This document shows, piece after piece, positions 9,018 to 17,396 of a DNA stretch of 64,000 nucleotides. Numbering within the stretch: the stretch's first letter is position 1; each line of letters begins with the position of its first letter. Both the position numbers and the translations under genes were made by a program. A model generated the notes under the pieces. The model had not been told where the DNA came from. It saw only the letters and a program-made list of their open reading frames with translations, and searched no databases. Source of the stretch: Ruegeria marina (lineage in GTDB: Bacteria > Pseudomonadota > Alphaproteobacteria > Rhodobacterales > Rhodobacteraceae); the NCBI RefSeq assembly GCF_900101475.1, contig NZ_FMZV01000005.1, positions 1 to 64,000 of the forward strand. The letters are read 5' to 3'.

Positions 9018-9332
9018 TCAGGCCCGGGGCTGCGGAGAGGTTTCCTGTTTGCCGTGGGCGTAATTCGATGGGCCCGTGCGGCGGAAGTCCTCTCGGAAAT
9101 GAACCGGCTCGGGCCCGTTCGGGCCGGGCCGGACGTCGGCGAGATAGGCGCCGACCACTTTCGATGCCTGCCGAACGGCGTCGAGCAGGCGCAGCTGGGC
9201 ATGCGCCTCGTCGGTGATCAGCTCGGCCTCGGCCAGATCACGCGACCAGCGGTCGTCTGCGGTCTGATAGATCACATCGCCTGCGATCAGGTCATTGGCA
9301 GTGATCACCTTCGGTGTGAAAGCGCGAGCCAT
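9018..9332 (-). CDS. DUF2849 small protein, first gene of the sulfite-reduction operon
   Basis: 104 residues, DUF2849 family (KVITANDLIAGDVIY near the N-terminus, ending in a GPSNYAHGKQET tail). The family is found between cysG and sulfite reductase in many Rhodobacterales and has no proven function; a role in sulfite reductase assembly or siroheme handling is a guess. Here cysG is missing from the operon. An AGGAGAAAAG ribosome site precedes the ATG. Confidence 0.87.
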   Translation of the reverse strand: MARAFTPKVITANDLIAGDVIYQTADDRWSRDLAEAELITDEAHAQLRLLDAVRQASKVVGAYLADVRPGPNGPEPVHFREDFRRTGPSNYAHGKQETSPQPRA

Positions 9333-9363
9333 GGGCTTTTCTCCTGTTTGACTTTGGTGTCAA

Positions 9364-9383
9364 TATAAGAAATATTTCCCATA
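9364..9383. promoter_or_regulatory. Palindromic operator candidate between cys operon and Lrp regulator
   Basis: 20-bp imperfect palindrome (TATAAGAAAT / ATTTCCCATA, 8 of 10 pairs) with the perfect core GAAATATTTC at 9369-9378. It sits in the AT-rich 139-base gap between divergent genes, in the form expected of an Lrp/AsnC box. No binding data. Confidence 0.5.
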
Positions 9384-9471
9384 AGACGCTATATGCTGCG
9401 GCAAATAAGGAAAAATGTTCTTCTGATGATGGCGTGGAGAACATCTGTTTCGAAAAGAAAGGAAAACAGGA

Positions 9472-9933
9472 ATGTCGGTGCGCATCGACGAAACGGACCG
9501 GAAAATTCTGGTCGAGCTGCAACGCGACGCCAGCCAGTCGCTGGACGATATCGCCAGCCGGGTGGGAAGTTCCAAGACGCCGGTGTGGAATCGCATCCGA
9601 AAGCTGAAGGCGGCCGGCGTGATTGGCCAGCAGACCGTTATCCTGGACCCCGAGTCACTGGGGTTCGAGGCCTGTTTCTTCGTGCTGATCCGCACCTCGG
9701 AACACGAGGCGGAATGGCAGAAGAACTTCCTCAAGGCGCTTCAGGGGCGGCCCGAGGTGCAGGAGGCGCACCGTCTGGCCGGCGATATCGACTATATCCT
9801 GAAAGTCCGGGTGAAGAACGCGCGCGCCTATGACGCGTTCTATCAGGCGCTGATCTCGGAAGTGCGGGTGCACAACGTCACCGCGCTGTTGTCGATGGAA
9901 GAGATCAAGTCGACCACCGTGCTGCCGCTCTGA
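9472..9933 (+). CDS. Lrp/AsnC-family regulator divergent from the sulfur operon
   Basis: 153 residues: N-terminal winged helix-turn-helix (residues 5-60, DIASRVGSSKTPVWNRIRKL as recognition region) and C-terminal RAM ligand-binding domain (70-150). Start ATG preceded by AGGAAAACAGGA. It is transcribed away from the DUF2849-cysI-cysH-DUF934 operon, which suggests it senses an amino acid such as cysteine and controls that operon. The target and ligand are inference from position only. The palindrome at 9364-9383 is the likely site. Confidence 0.92.
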   Translation: MSVRIDETDRKILVELQRDASQSLDDIASRVGSSKTPVWNRIRKLKAAGVIGQQTVILDPESLGFEACFFVLIRTSEHEAEWQKNFLKALQGRPEVQEAHRLAGDIDYILKVRVKNARAYDAFYQALISEVRVHNVTALLSMEEIKSTTVLPL

Positions 9934-9959
9934 GCGGGCAGGGGGCGGTCCCCAACCGG

Positions 9960-10997
9960 TCAGAGCAGTGCAAGGAACCGGTCGATCTGCTCGGTCCCGA
10001 TCGACCAGTCGCAAACCAGCCGGCAGGCCAGTTTCTCGGATTCGTCCTGCCCGTCGAGCGTGCCCCCCCACAGGTGATAGACCGCCCCGGCCGCCATCAG
10101 GCGCCGATGCGTTGCCCGGGGAAAGGCGGCGAACACGATGTTGGCCTGCGGTTCGTGCAGGAACTCGGCCCCGGCGGCCCGCAACCCATCCGCCAGACGC
10201 GCGCAATTGGCATTGGCCTGGCGGGCGGAGCGCAGCCAGAGATCGTCCTTGAGATAGGCCGCCATCTGTGCAGACAGGTAGCGGTGTTTCGAGAACAGAT
10301 GCGCACCACGCTTTCGGCGGAGCTCGAACTCCCAGGCGTGTTTCGGATCGAAGAAGATGACGGCCTCGACCCCCATGCAGCCGTTCTTGGTGCCGCCGAA
10401 GCTCACCGCGTCCACGCCCGCCTTCCAGGTCATTTCCGCCGGCGAGGCATTGAGCGCAACCAGGGCATTGGCGAAACGGGCCCCGTCCAGATGCACCGGC
10501 AGTCCGTATTCTTTCGCAACCGCGCAGAGCGCCTGCAACTCGGCGATGGAATAGACGCCGCCCCGCTCGGTCACCTGGGTGATCGACACCGGCCCGCGTT
10601 GCGGCCCGTGCACGCCACGGGTTTCCTCGCCTGCGATTGCGCCGCGCAGCGCCTCGGGCGTCATCCGGTCGCCGCCCGGCACAAGCGTCAGCTTGGCACC
10701 GCCCGAGTAGAATTCCGGCGCGTTGCACTCGTCCTCGTGGATATGCGCCACCGGCGAACAGAAGATCGTCTGCCAGGGCTGCGACAGTGTGGCAAGCGCC
10801 AGTGAGTTCGCCGCAGTTCCAGTTGCCACCAGATAGACGGCCGCCTCGGGGGCTTCGAAAATCTCGCGGATGCGGGTTCGGACCCCATCCATGATTGCAT
10901 CGGCTCCATAAGCCATGGCATAGCCCTGGTTTGCCTCCATCAGTGCGGTCAGAACCTCGGGGTGCGCCGGGCCGGAATTGTCGGAAGCAAAGAACAT
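9960..10997 (-). CDS. ltaE: Low-specificity L-threonine aldolase
   Basis: PLP enzyme cleaving threonine/allo-threonine to glycine and acetaldehyde, 345 residues. FASDNSGPAHP opens the protein, HIHEDECNAPEF lies near 85, DGARFANA carries the PLP-contacting Asp, and SFGGTKNG contains the Schiff-base lysine (about residue 200). Start ATG overlaps the YcgN stop by one base (TGATG), so ribF-ycgN-ltaE form a translationally coupled unit. Converges on the Lrp gene with 26 bases between. Confidence 0.9.
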   Translation of the reverse strand: MFFASDNSGPAHPEVLTALMEANQGYAMAYGADAIMDGVRTRIREIFEAPEAAVYLVATGTAANSLALATLSQPWQTIFCSPVAHIHEDECNAPEFYSGGAKLTLVPGGDRMTPEALRGAIAGEETRGVHGPQRGPVSITQVTERGGVYSIAELQALCAVAKEYGLPVHLDGARFANALVALNASPAEMTWKAGVDAVSFGGTKNGCMGVEAVIFFDPKHAWEFELRRKRGAHLFSKHRYLSAQMAAYLKDDLWLRSARQANANCARLADGLRAAGAEFLHEPQANIVFAAFPRATHRRLMAAGAVYHLWGGTLDGQDESEKLACRLVCDWSIGTEQIDRFLALL

Positions 10998-11467
10998 CAG
11001 ATCGGCTCCTCGATGATATGGTCTTCCCAGTCTTCTTCCGGGGTCTCGAATTCGGACACGGTGATCCCGCGCACGGAAACACCCGCCCGGTGTACGCTTT
11101 CCGGGTCGCCGGAGATCAGCGGGTGCCAGTCGTAGAGCGGCTTGCCCTCCCACAGCAGCCGATAGGCGCAGGTGCGCGGCATCCAATAGGCGTGGCTGTC
11201 GAGATTGTCGGGTGTCAGAACGATGCAATCGGGAACGAACTGGTGCCGGATCGGGTATTGCGTGCAATGGCAGGTTTCGTCGTCCAGCAGGCGGCAGGCC
11301 ACCCGTGTCAGTTCCACGACGCCGGTGTCCTCATCCTCAAGCTTGTTGAGGCAGCACTTCCCGCAGCCGTCGCACAGCGCCTCCCATTCGGCCTTGTTCA
11401 GCCGCGAGAGCGGCTTGCGCTCCCAGAACCTTGGTTTCAGACCGCCGCGGTCGATCGGGTCCTTCAT
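10997..11467 (-). CDS. YcgN-family cysteine-cluster protein
   Basis: 156 residues, UPF0260/YcgN family. Carries the CDGCGKCCLNKLE cluster near residue 32 and later CRLLDDETCHCTQYP and DCIVLTP, a set of cysteines proposed to bind metal or an iron-sulfur cluster. Function unknown. It overlaps ribF by 4 bases (ATGA) at its start and ltaE by one base at its end. Confidence 0.9.
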   Translation of the reverse strand: MKDPIDRGGLKPRFWERKPLSRLNKAEWEALCDGCGKCCLNKLEDEDTGVVELTRVACRLLDDETCHCTQYPIRHQFVPDCIVLTPDNLDSHAYWMPRTCAYRLLWEGKPLYDWHPLISGDPESVHRAGVSVRGITVSEFETPEEDWEDHIIEEPI

Positions 11468-12396
11468 AGCGCCGCCAGTATGTCGCGGGCGCGGGCGCAG
11501 TCGGCGTCCATCTGGGCGATCAGCGCATCCAGCCCGTCAAAGGTCATTTCCGGGCGCAGGTATTCGACCAGTCCGACGCTGAGCGTCGCGCCGTAGAGAT
11601 CGCCCGAGAAGTCGAACAGGAAGGTTTCGATGTTGGGCTGCTCGCCCCTGAACATCGGCCGCACGCCGACCGAGGCGGCGCCGTGATAGCAGCCCCGGTG
11701 GGGGCCGTCCAGCACGTCGACCAGCACCGCGTAGACGCCGAAGCGCGGCGGGTGCAGCCCGTCTATGGACATGTTGGCGGTGGGAAACCCCAGCTCGCGT
11801 CCGCGCTGTTCTCCGCCGATCACTTCGCCCTCGATTCGGTGCCAGTGACCCAGCATGTCGGCTGCGTCGCGCGGGCGGCCGTCAGTCAGCGCGGAGCGGA
11901 TCGCGGTCGACGAGATCACGCTGTCGGTCTGTTCGAGTAGCGGCGCGACAGTGACGCCGAACCCCATGTCGCGGCCGAAGCGGACCATGTCGGCGGGATC
12001 GCCGCTGCGGCCCTTGCCGAAGCAGAAATCGGCGCCGATGACCACATGCGTCAACCCCAGCCCGTCGCAGATGACCCGCCGGGCGAATTCTTCCGGTGTA
12101 AGGCCGGCAAGCGCGGCATTGAAGGGAAGTTCATAAAGCCGCTCGACCCCCAGCTTTTCCAGCCGGTGCGCGCGCGCGGTCCCGCGCATCAGGCGAAACG
12201 GCGGGCTGTCGGGTGCGAAGAATTCGCGCGGATGCGGTTCGAAGGTCAGAACGCCCAGCGGCGCCTGAGGTGCCGCCTCGCGCGCCAGTTCGATGACCGA
12301 GCGATGGCCGATATGCACGCCATCGAAATTGCCGATGGCGGCGCTGGCGCCCCGGTCGGCAGGTTCGACGAATTTGTAGTCGCGGATGATACGCAT
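11464..12396 (-). CDS. ribF: Bifunctional riboflavin kinase / FAD synthetase
   Basis: Makes FMN and then FAD, 310 residues. The N-terminal nucleotidyltransferase domain (about 1-170) has GNFDGVHIGH and the ISSTAIRSAL site; the C-terminal flavokinase domain (180-310) has RGRELGFPTANM and GVYAV. Standard length. First gene of a coupled unit with ycgN and ltaE. Confidence 0.96.
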   Translation of the reverse strand: MRIIRDYKFVEPADRGASAAIGNFDGVHIGHRSVIELAREAAPQAPLGVLTFEPHPREFFAPDSPPFRLMRGTARAHRLEKLGVERLYELPFNAALAGLTPEEFARRVICDGLGLTHVVIGADFCFGKGRSGDPADMVRFGRDMGFGVTVAPLLEQTDSVISSTAIRSALTDGRPRDAADMLGHWHRIEGEVIGGEQRGRELGFPTANMSIDGLHPPRFGVYAVLVDVLDGPHRGCYHGAASVGVRPMFRGEQPNIETFLFDFSGDLYGATLSVGLVEYLRPEMTFDGLDALIAQMDADCARARDILAAL

Positions 12397-12474
12397 GCAG
12401 GTTGGGTACCCGCAGGTTTGCGCATGTTCAAGCGCGACTTGTCGGCCGCGCCTATTTCCTGAACGTTGGCGCGA

Positions 12475-12918
12475 TCAGTCGAACTTGCGGGAGGGGGCCA
12501 GCACCATGGCCTCGCCCACAAGCACTTTCTTGCCGTCGACCGAGCAATGGCAGTCCAGCTTGACCCGGCGTTTGGCAAAGTCGATGTCGATCACCTTGAC
12601 CTCGGCATAGACCGTGTCGCCGGGGCGCACGGGGGCGAGGAACTTCAGCGACTGGCCCATGTAGACAGTGCCGTGGCCCGGAAGCTGCTCGCCGATCACC
12701 GCCGAAATCAGCCCGGCGGTCAGCATTCCGTGGGCAATGCGCCCTTCGAAGATGGTGTCGCGGGCATAATCGTCGTCCATATGCACCGGGTTACGGTCGG
12801 TCGAAATCTGCGCGAACATCTCGATATCGGCATCGGTCACCTGTTTGCGAAGATAACGGGTCATGCCCATTTCGATGTCTTCGATGCAGATCGTTCCGCG
12901 CGGCAGATTGTCCAACAT
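12475..12918 (-). CDS. MaoC-family (R)-enoyl-CoA hydratase-like protein
   Basis: 147-residue single hot-dog domain. The hydratase 2 motif STDRNPVHMDDDYA followed by FEGRIAHGML holds the catalytic Asp/His pair. PhaJ-type proteins of this kind hydrate trans-2-enoyl-CoA and feed polyhydroxyalkanoate synthesis, but the substrate cannot be read from sequence. Stands alone between ribF and the HAD hydrolase gene. Confidence 0.87.
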   Translation of the reverse strand: MLDNLPRGTICIEDIEMGMTRYLRKQVTDADIEMFAQISTDRNPVHMDDDYARDTIFEGRIAHGMLTAGLISAVIGEQLPGHGTVYMGQSLKFLAPVRPGDTVYAEVKVIDIDFAKRRVKLDCHCSVDGKKVLVGEAMVLAPSRKFD

Positions 12919-13020
12919 GTCACCCTCTCAATCAGGACGGCGAAGCAATTTTAGGCAAGGCTTCGCATGACTTTGGTAACTTTATTACTTTGCAGATGCA
13001 GAAAATCAAGTCTTTTCTGC

Positions 13021-13896
13021 TCAGCGAAGTTGTCCAATGGTATAAGTCGGAGTGCGATTTTCCCTTTCCAGGTATGCAGTTAGCGCAAACGGATCCGGGT
13101 TGATGCCAGTTTTGGTTTCCGATGCGGCCAGGCCGCCGGAAATGAAGAGAGAATCGATCCCCTCACCCTGGGCGCCGGCGACATCCGTCTGGATGCCATC
13201 CCCGATCGCAAGGATGTCGCCGTCAGGGATGTCCGTTCCCAGCGCCAGCAGCCGACGGCGGGCCAGATCGTAGATCGGCGGGTGCGGCTTGCCGAAATAG
13301 AGACTTTCGCCGCCCATCTCGGTATAGAGCCGTGCCAATGCGCCGGCGCACCATTCGCGCACCTCGCCCCGATCGACGACAATGTCGGGATTGGCGCAGA
13401 GCAGCTTCATGCCCTTTGTCTTGGCGTAGAGGAAATCGGGCCGGTTTACCTCGGGGTCTGCCATCGGGTCGAAGGGGCCGCAGCAGACGATGCCCTCTGC
13501 TTCCTGCAAGGGCACACGGGTGATCTCGACGGGGTCGTCGAGCAGTTTGAGCGGTTCGAAGAAACCGGCGTCTCGCTCCCACTCGCCCATGAAATAGACC
13601 TTCTGCCCGACCGCGCCCAGGAACATGGCAGACCGGGCGCTGTCGCCGCTGGTGGCAATGGTGTCATAGGCATCCGAGGGGACACCGAACTGGACCAGCT
13701 GCGTTGCGACCCCGGCACGCGGTTTGGGCGAGTTTGTCACCAGCACCACCTTGCCGCCGGTCGCGCGATAGGCTTGCAGCGCTGCAACCGCTGCGGGAAA
13801 GGCTGTCACGCCATTGTGGACGCATCCCCAGAGATCGACGAACAGGGCACGATAACGATCGGAAATGTCTGCGAGGCTATTGATGATCTGGGTCAT
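13021..13896 (-). CDS. HAD-superfamily hydrolase, TIGR01459 type
   Basis: 291 residues. Nucleophile motif is FVDLWGCVHNG, in which the second Asp of the usual DxD is replaced by Trp, as is normal in this subfamily; motif II is LVTNSP and the C-terminal part has LAIGDGIQTDVAGA, the Mg-binding acidic pair. Related to NagD and p-nitrophenyl phosphatase-like sugar phosphatases; the substrate is unknown. The frame is open to an ATG at 13962, but the conserved part begins at 13896. Confidence 0.88.
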   Translation of the reverse strand: MTQIINSLADISDRYRALFVDLWGCVHNGVTAFPAAVAALQAYRATGGKVVLVTNSPKPRAGVATQLVQFGVPSDAYDTIATSGDSARSAMFLGAVGQKVYFMGEWERDAGFFEPLKLLDDPVEITRVPLQEAEGIVCCGPFDPMADPEVNRPDFLYAKTKGMKLLCANPDIVVDRGEVREWCAGALARLYTEMGGESLYFGKPHPPIYDLARRRLLALGTDIPDGDILAIGDGIQTDVAGAQGEGIDSLFISGGLAASETKTGINPDPFALTAYLERENRTPTYTIGQLR

Positions 13897-14066
13897 GGGT
13901 CGTCCCGAGTTTCTGCTGTGCGGGATGTGTATGCCGCAAGCCGCGCGCGATAGCCATGGCAAAGCGCCCTTCGGCCTCGAAAGCTGTTCGGCCTGCGCCC
14001 GGTGCGCCGGTTGATGACATGGCGCAGTCCGGTTGCTTTCTTGTGTGTCGCTCGGGTGGGCACATG

Positions 14067-14092
14067 AAAAAGGCGCCCGTCGGGGCGCCTTT
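14067..14092 (-). terminator. Terminator downstream of the pyrophosphatase gene
   Basis: AAAGGCGCC / GGCGCCTTT, perfect 9-bp stem and 6-base loop; on the minus strand it is followed by TTTTTC in part of the stem and tail. Lies 21 bases past the ppaC stop. Confidence 0.85.
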
Positions 14093-14112
14093 CGTCTGCA
14101 AGCCGAAACGGA

Positions 14113-15033
14113 TCAGAGCTTGAGGTTCGGGATGATCTGCTTCTTGCGGCTCATGATGCCGGGCAGGACGACGGTGTCGCCCGAGACCGCGGCGCCAAAG
14201 CTCTTTTCGGCCACTGTCTTGACCAGATTGTTGGGCACCAGCAGGGTGGCTTCCTCGTTCAGGATGTCGATGACGAAGAGCAGAACCTGGTCGGCGCCAT
14301 CTTCCTTGGCCACGTCGATCATCGACGCCATCAGGCTGTCCTTGCGGTCCAGCAGAACCTTGGGGGCGGTGGTTTCCAGAACCGAGACGCGGAACTCCTT
14401 GCCGTCGACATTGTACTCCTTGGAGTCCATCCGCAGCAGTTCGGCATCCGAGAAGGACGACACATCCGATTTCGCGGCGAACATCTCGGCCGCGTAAGAG
14501 GGGATGTCGATGCCCAGATCGGCGGCCAGTTTCTCGGCCACGGCGCGGTCGTGGTCGGTGGTGGTGGGTGAGCGGAATTCCAGCGTGTCGGACAGGATGC
14601 AGGTCAGCGCAGCGCCCTTGATCGCCTCGGGCATGCGGGTCGCATCGTCACCCATCAGATCGACCATGATGGTGGCGGTGCAGGCCAGCGGGCGCACGGT
14701 GATGTCGATCGGGCCCTTGGTCTTCAGCCCGCCGATCAGCGCGTGATGGTCGATGATCTGGCGGATGTCGGCGTCATTGACACTTGCGGGCAGTTCCGCC
14801 GGGTTGTTGGTGTCCACGATCACGACCGGGGCGCCGGCGGCGACGTCCGAGATGATCTCGGGCTTGTCGAAGCCCCAGCGGCTCAGCATGAAGGCCGCTT
14901 CGGTGTTGGGTTCTCCCAGCAGCACCGGAGTCGCGGCCTGACCTTTCACCTCGTTCAGATACCAGGCCCAGATGATGGGCGAGCCGGTGGAGTCGGTGTC
15001 GGGGGATTTGTGGCCAAATACCTGAATGGTCAT
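14113..15033 (-). CDS. ppaC: Manganese-dependent (family II) inorganic pyrophosphatase
   Basis: Cytosolic hydrolysis of pyrophosphate, 306 residues. DHH-family motifs: GHKSPDTDS (metal ligands), VDTNNP, the signature DHHALIGG, and the C-terminal DHHA2 domain ending SRKKQIIP, which binds substrate through Arg/Lys. Family II enzymes replace the usual Ppa in a minority of Proteobacteria. Monocistronic, with its own terminator. Confidence 0.95.
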   Translation of the reverse strand: MTIQVFGHKSPDTDSTGSPIIWAWYLNEVKGQAATPVLLGEPNTEAAFMLSRWGFDKPEIISDVAAGAPVVIVDTNNPAELPASVNDADIRQIIDHHALIGGLKTKGPIDITVRPLACTATIMVDLMGDDATRMPEAIKGAALTCILSDTLEFRSPTTTDHDRAVAEKLAADLGIDIPSYAAEMFAAKSDVSSFSDAELLRMDSKEYNVDGKEFRVSVLETTAPKVLLDRKDSLMASMIDVAKEDGADQVLLFVIDILNEEATLLVPNNLVKTVAEKSFGAAVSGDTVVLPGIMSRKKQIIPNLKL

Positions 15034-15629
15034 GTGTCTATCCTGCCAATGGTCGAATTTGCGCGCCTTATAGGGGCGCGTGCGGACATTGTCACGGGGT
15101 GCCGCGCGGGCTGCGACCCTTGGTCAGGGTACCACCTCGGAATGCGTCATGTTCAAGCGCATAATCTGCGATGGCCAGCAGGATCGGGAACCCATTATCG
15201 CCGCGCATATGCGCAGCGCACCGCCGTCCCGTTGCGGACTCCCGGGATGTGATCCATCCAGTTGCGGTTTTGCCGTTCCAACAAAGCGTCGAAGGTTTCG
15301 TCCCGGATCGGGGCGAATTTCAAACGTGTCAGTCGATACCTCTTTTGTATATCGAAGCGTGAAAATCCAACACTCCGACGAGGCGCGCACCGAAACAGGT
15401 TTCTTCCAAGGTTGCCAGGTGGCCGGTGTCAGCGTCTGGATCGGTTGAGAACAGCCCATCTCGCGCGCCTGTTGTTCGACAGATTTTGCGGCCAGCCAGC
15501 GCGAGCGACCTGTTCCACCTCGGCGCACATCTCGTTCGAGAGGTCGCGGCCCATGCAGGCGCCCGGCGCGGCGCTTTGGAGCAGCGGAAAACCATCATAG
15601 TCCGAAACGCTTGGCTCGCTCTGGAATGG
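15034..15629. other. 596-base stretch without an intact gene; possible degenerate frames
   Basis: No complete gene is recognised. On the minus strand, protein-like stretches jump between frames: one with LLAIADYALEHDAF near 15150, one with FAPIRDETFDALLERQ near 15300 and one with DLSNEMCAEVEQVARAGW near 15530. Stops and frame shifts separate them. This could be a decayed gene of unknown family, or chance. No hairpin or repeat stands out. Confidence 0.3.
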
Positions 15630-16616
15630 TCAGAATTCGGCACGCGACAGGCTGTAGCCTCGCTGTTTCAGCAGGTTGAGCAGGCCCGATTTTCCCGGCA
15701 GATGCGCGGCGCCGACCGCTACGACCAGCGTTTGCGCTCTCGTGCGCAGTATGACCGAGATCCAGGCGCGGTTACGTTTGTCCAGAATATGGACATCGAA
15801 CTGGCGCAGCAGGCGCGACACTTCCTTGCGGGGAACATCGAGATCACGGTAGAGCGTCCAGTCCTCGATCAGCAACGCCTCGGCCAGAGCCTCGTCGAAA
15901 TAGGCGTTCGACATGGTGACGATCTGGTCGTCGAAATTGAGTTCGCTCTTCATGTCCATCACGAGCAGCTTGACCTGATCCCGGATCGGGATGGCCGAAA
16001 GGGCGCTCATTCCGGAGCCGACGGTTTCCAAGGCTCCGACAGGCACCCTGGCGCGCGCGGCCAGGGTTTCGATCCGGTCATCCAGGCCCCGGTAGGCAAA
16101 GAGCCCGCGGCCCCCGCACCCCGAGCGGGACAGATTCATCGAGATGAACCAGGGCTGCAACCGGCTCAGAACCCGCTCTTCGTCGCCCTGCGCGTTCATT
16201 CGAATGGTCAGGAATCTCCATTCCTCCGGCGTCATCAGTTGGTCGAGTCCGGCTGCGCCCCGTGGTATGGTCAGGATGGAAGGGGTCTTGCGCAACGTAT
16301 CCTCAAGCGTGGCAAGCTGCCTGCCTGTCACCTCCAGAAGCACGGCATCGGCGGTCTCGATTACCGGGGCGATCCGCCGCATCACTGCCCGCATCCGGCT
16401 GTCGCCGGTGTGTTGTGTGGCAATCAGGTGGATGCGCTGCGTCCCTTTGGTGGCGATCCAGTGATTGCCATAGGCAAAGGGAACCTTCTTGATCTCACGC
16501 GCCAGCCGCGCCTCTCCTTCCGGCGTCAGCCGCGTGCGCAGATCGGTTCCGGTGCAGCGGGCCTCGACCCCGGTGGCCATCAGCAGGCCCAGGCAAAGGA
16601 TCAGGGCACGCAGCAT
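15630..16616 (-). CDS. TraB/GumN-family protein with signal peptide
   Basis: 328 residues. Hydrophobic N-terminal segment ending at VEARC suggests export. The TraB/GumN fold is shown by LIATQHTGD near the N-terminus, DAVLLEV, and the closing AVGAAHLPGKSGLLNLL. Bacterial members are proposed metalloproteases (Tiki-like) but their function is mostly untested. Start chosen at 16616, where the signal peptide begins; the frame runs further upstream without family sequence. Confidence 0.88.
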   Translation of the reverse strand: MLRALILCLGLLMATGVEARCTGTDLRTRLTPEGEARLAREIKKVPFAYGNHWIATKGTQRIHLIATQHTGDSRMRAVMRRIAPVIETADAVLLEVTGRQLATLEDTLRKTPSILTIPRGAAGLDQLMTPEEWRFLTIRMNAQGDEERVLSRLQPWFISMNLSRSGCGGRGLFAYRGLDDRIETLAARARVPVGALETVGSGMSALSAIPIRDQVKLLVMDMKSELNFDDQIVTMSNAYFDEALAEALLIEDWTLYRDLDVPRKEVSRLLRQFDVHILDKRNRAWISVILRTRAQTLVVAVGAAHLPGKSGLLNLLKQRGYSLSRAEF

Positions 16617-16730
16617 GAGGTCTCCTTTGAAAATTGGTTGGCAACAACAGCTAGGGTCGGCGCCGGTCGGGAGCAAGCCATGCCCGGGTGCGCGATTGTA
16701 TTGCGGGGCGGTTGTGCCTAGCCTGCAACC

Positions 16731-17396
16731 ATGGAACGCGAGCAGGATCTTTACCCGCCCGTCAAGCAGATGCTGGAACGGCAGGGCTATGTCGTCAAGG
16801 GCGAAGTCGGTGCGGCCGATATCGTCGCGCGGCGTGGGGACGAACCGCCATTGGTGGTGGAACTCAAGCTGCGGTTTTCCTTGTCCCTGTTTCATCAGGC
16901 GGTGGCGCGGCTTTCGCTGACCGACACCGTGTACGTCGCGGTGCTGCGGCCGACGGGCAAGACCGCGCGAAGGGCCCTGCGGGACAACCTGGCGCTATGC
17001 CGCCGGTTGGGGCTGGGGCTGATGACCGTGCGCGCTGACGGGCGGGTCGAGGTGCATTGCGACCCCGGCCCTCATCGACCGCGCAAGTCGAAAATCCGGA
17101 CCGGCCGGCTGTTGCGCGAATTCGACCGTCTGGCCGGCGACCCGAACGCCGGCGGCGCCACCCGGCATGGCATCGTGACCGCCTATCGCCAGGACGCGCT
17201 GCGATGCGCTGCACATCTGGCCCGACATGGGCAGAGCAGGGGGGCTGCGGTCGCGCAGGCGACCGGCGTTCCGGCAGCGACCCGCCTGATGCGGGAAAAC
17301 CACTATGGCTGGTTCGAGCGCGCGGACAAAGGTGTCTACGCCCTGACCGAGGAGGGGCGCGCCGGGCTCGTGCACTGGGGCTGTAGCTGGGACTAG
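16731..17396 (+). CDS. DUF2161 protein with PD-(D/E)XK-like nuclease signature
   Basis: 221 residues. The first half has VGAADIVAR followed by VVELKLRF, the D...ExK pattern of the PD-(D/E)XK superfamily; the C-terminal third resembles a winged-helix (GIVTAYRQDALR, then VYALTEEG). DUF2161 proteins are annotated as putative phosphodiesterases without experiments. Divergent from the TraB gene. Its stop overlaps the stop of the convergent hydrolase gene by 4 bases, leaving no room for a terminator. Confidence 0.85.
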   Translation: MEREQDLYPPVKQMLERQGYVVKGEVGAADIVARRGDEPPLVVELKLRFSLSLFHQAVARLSLTDTVYVAVLRPTGKTARRALRDNLALCRRLGLGLMTVRADGRVEVHCDPGPHRPRKSKIRTGRLLREFDRLAGDPNAGGATRHGIVTAYRQDALRCAAHLARHGQSRGAAVAQATGVPAATRLMRENHYGWFERADKGVYALTEEGRAGLVHWGCSWD

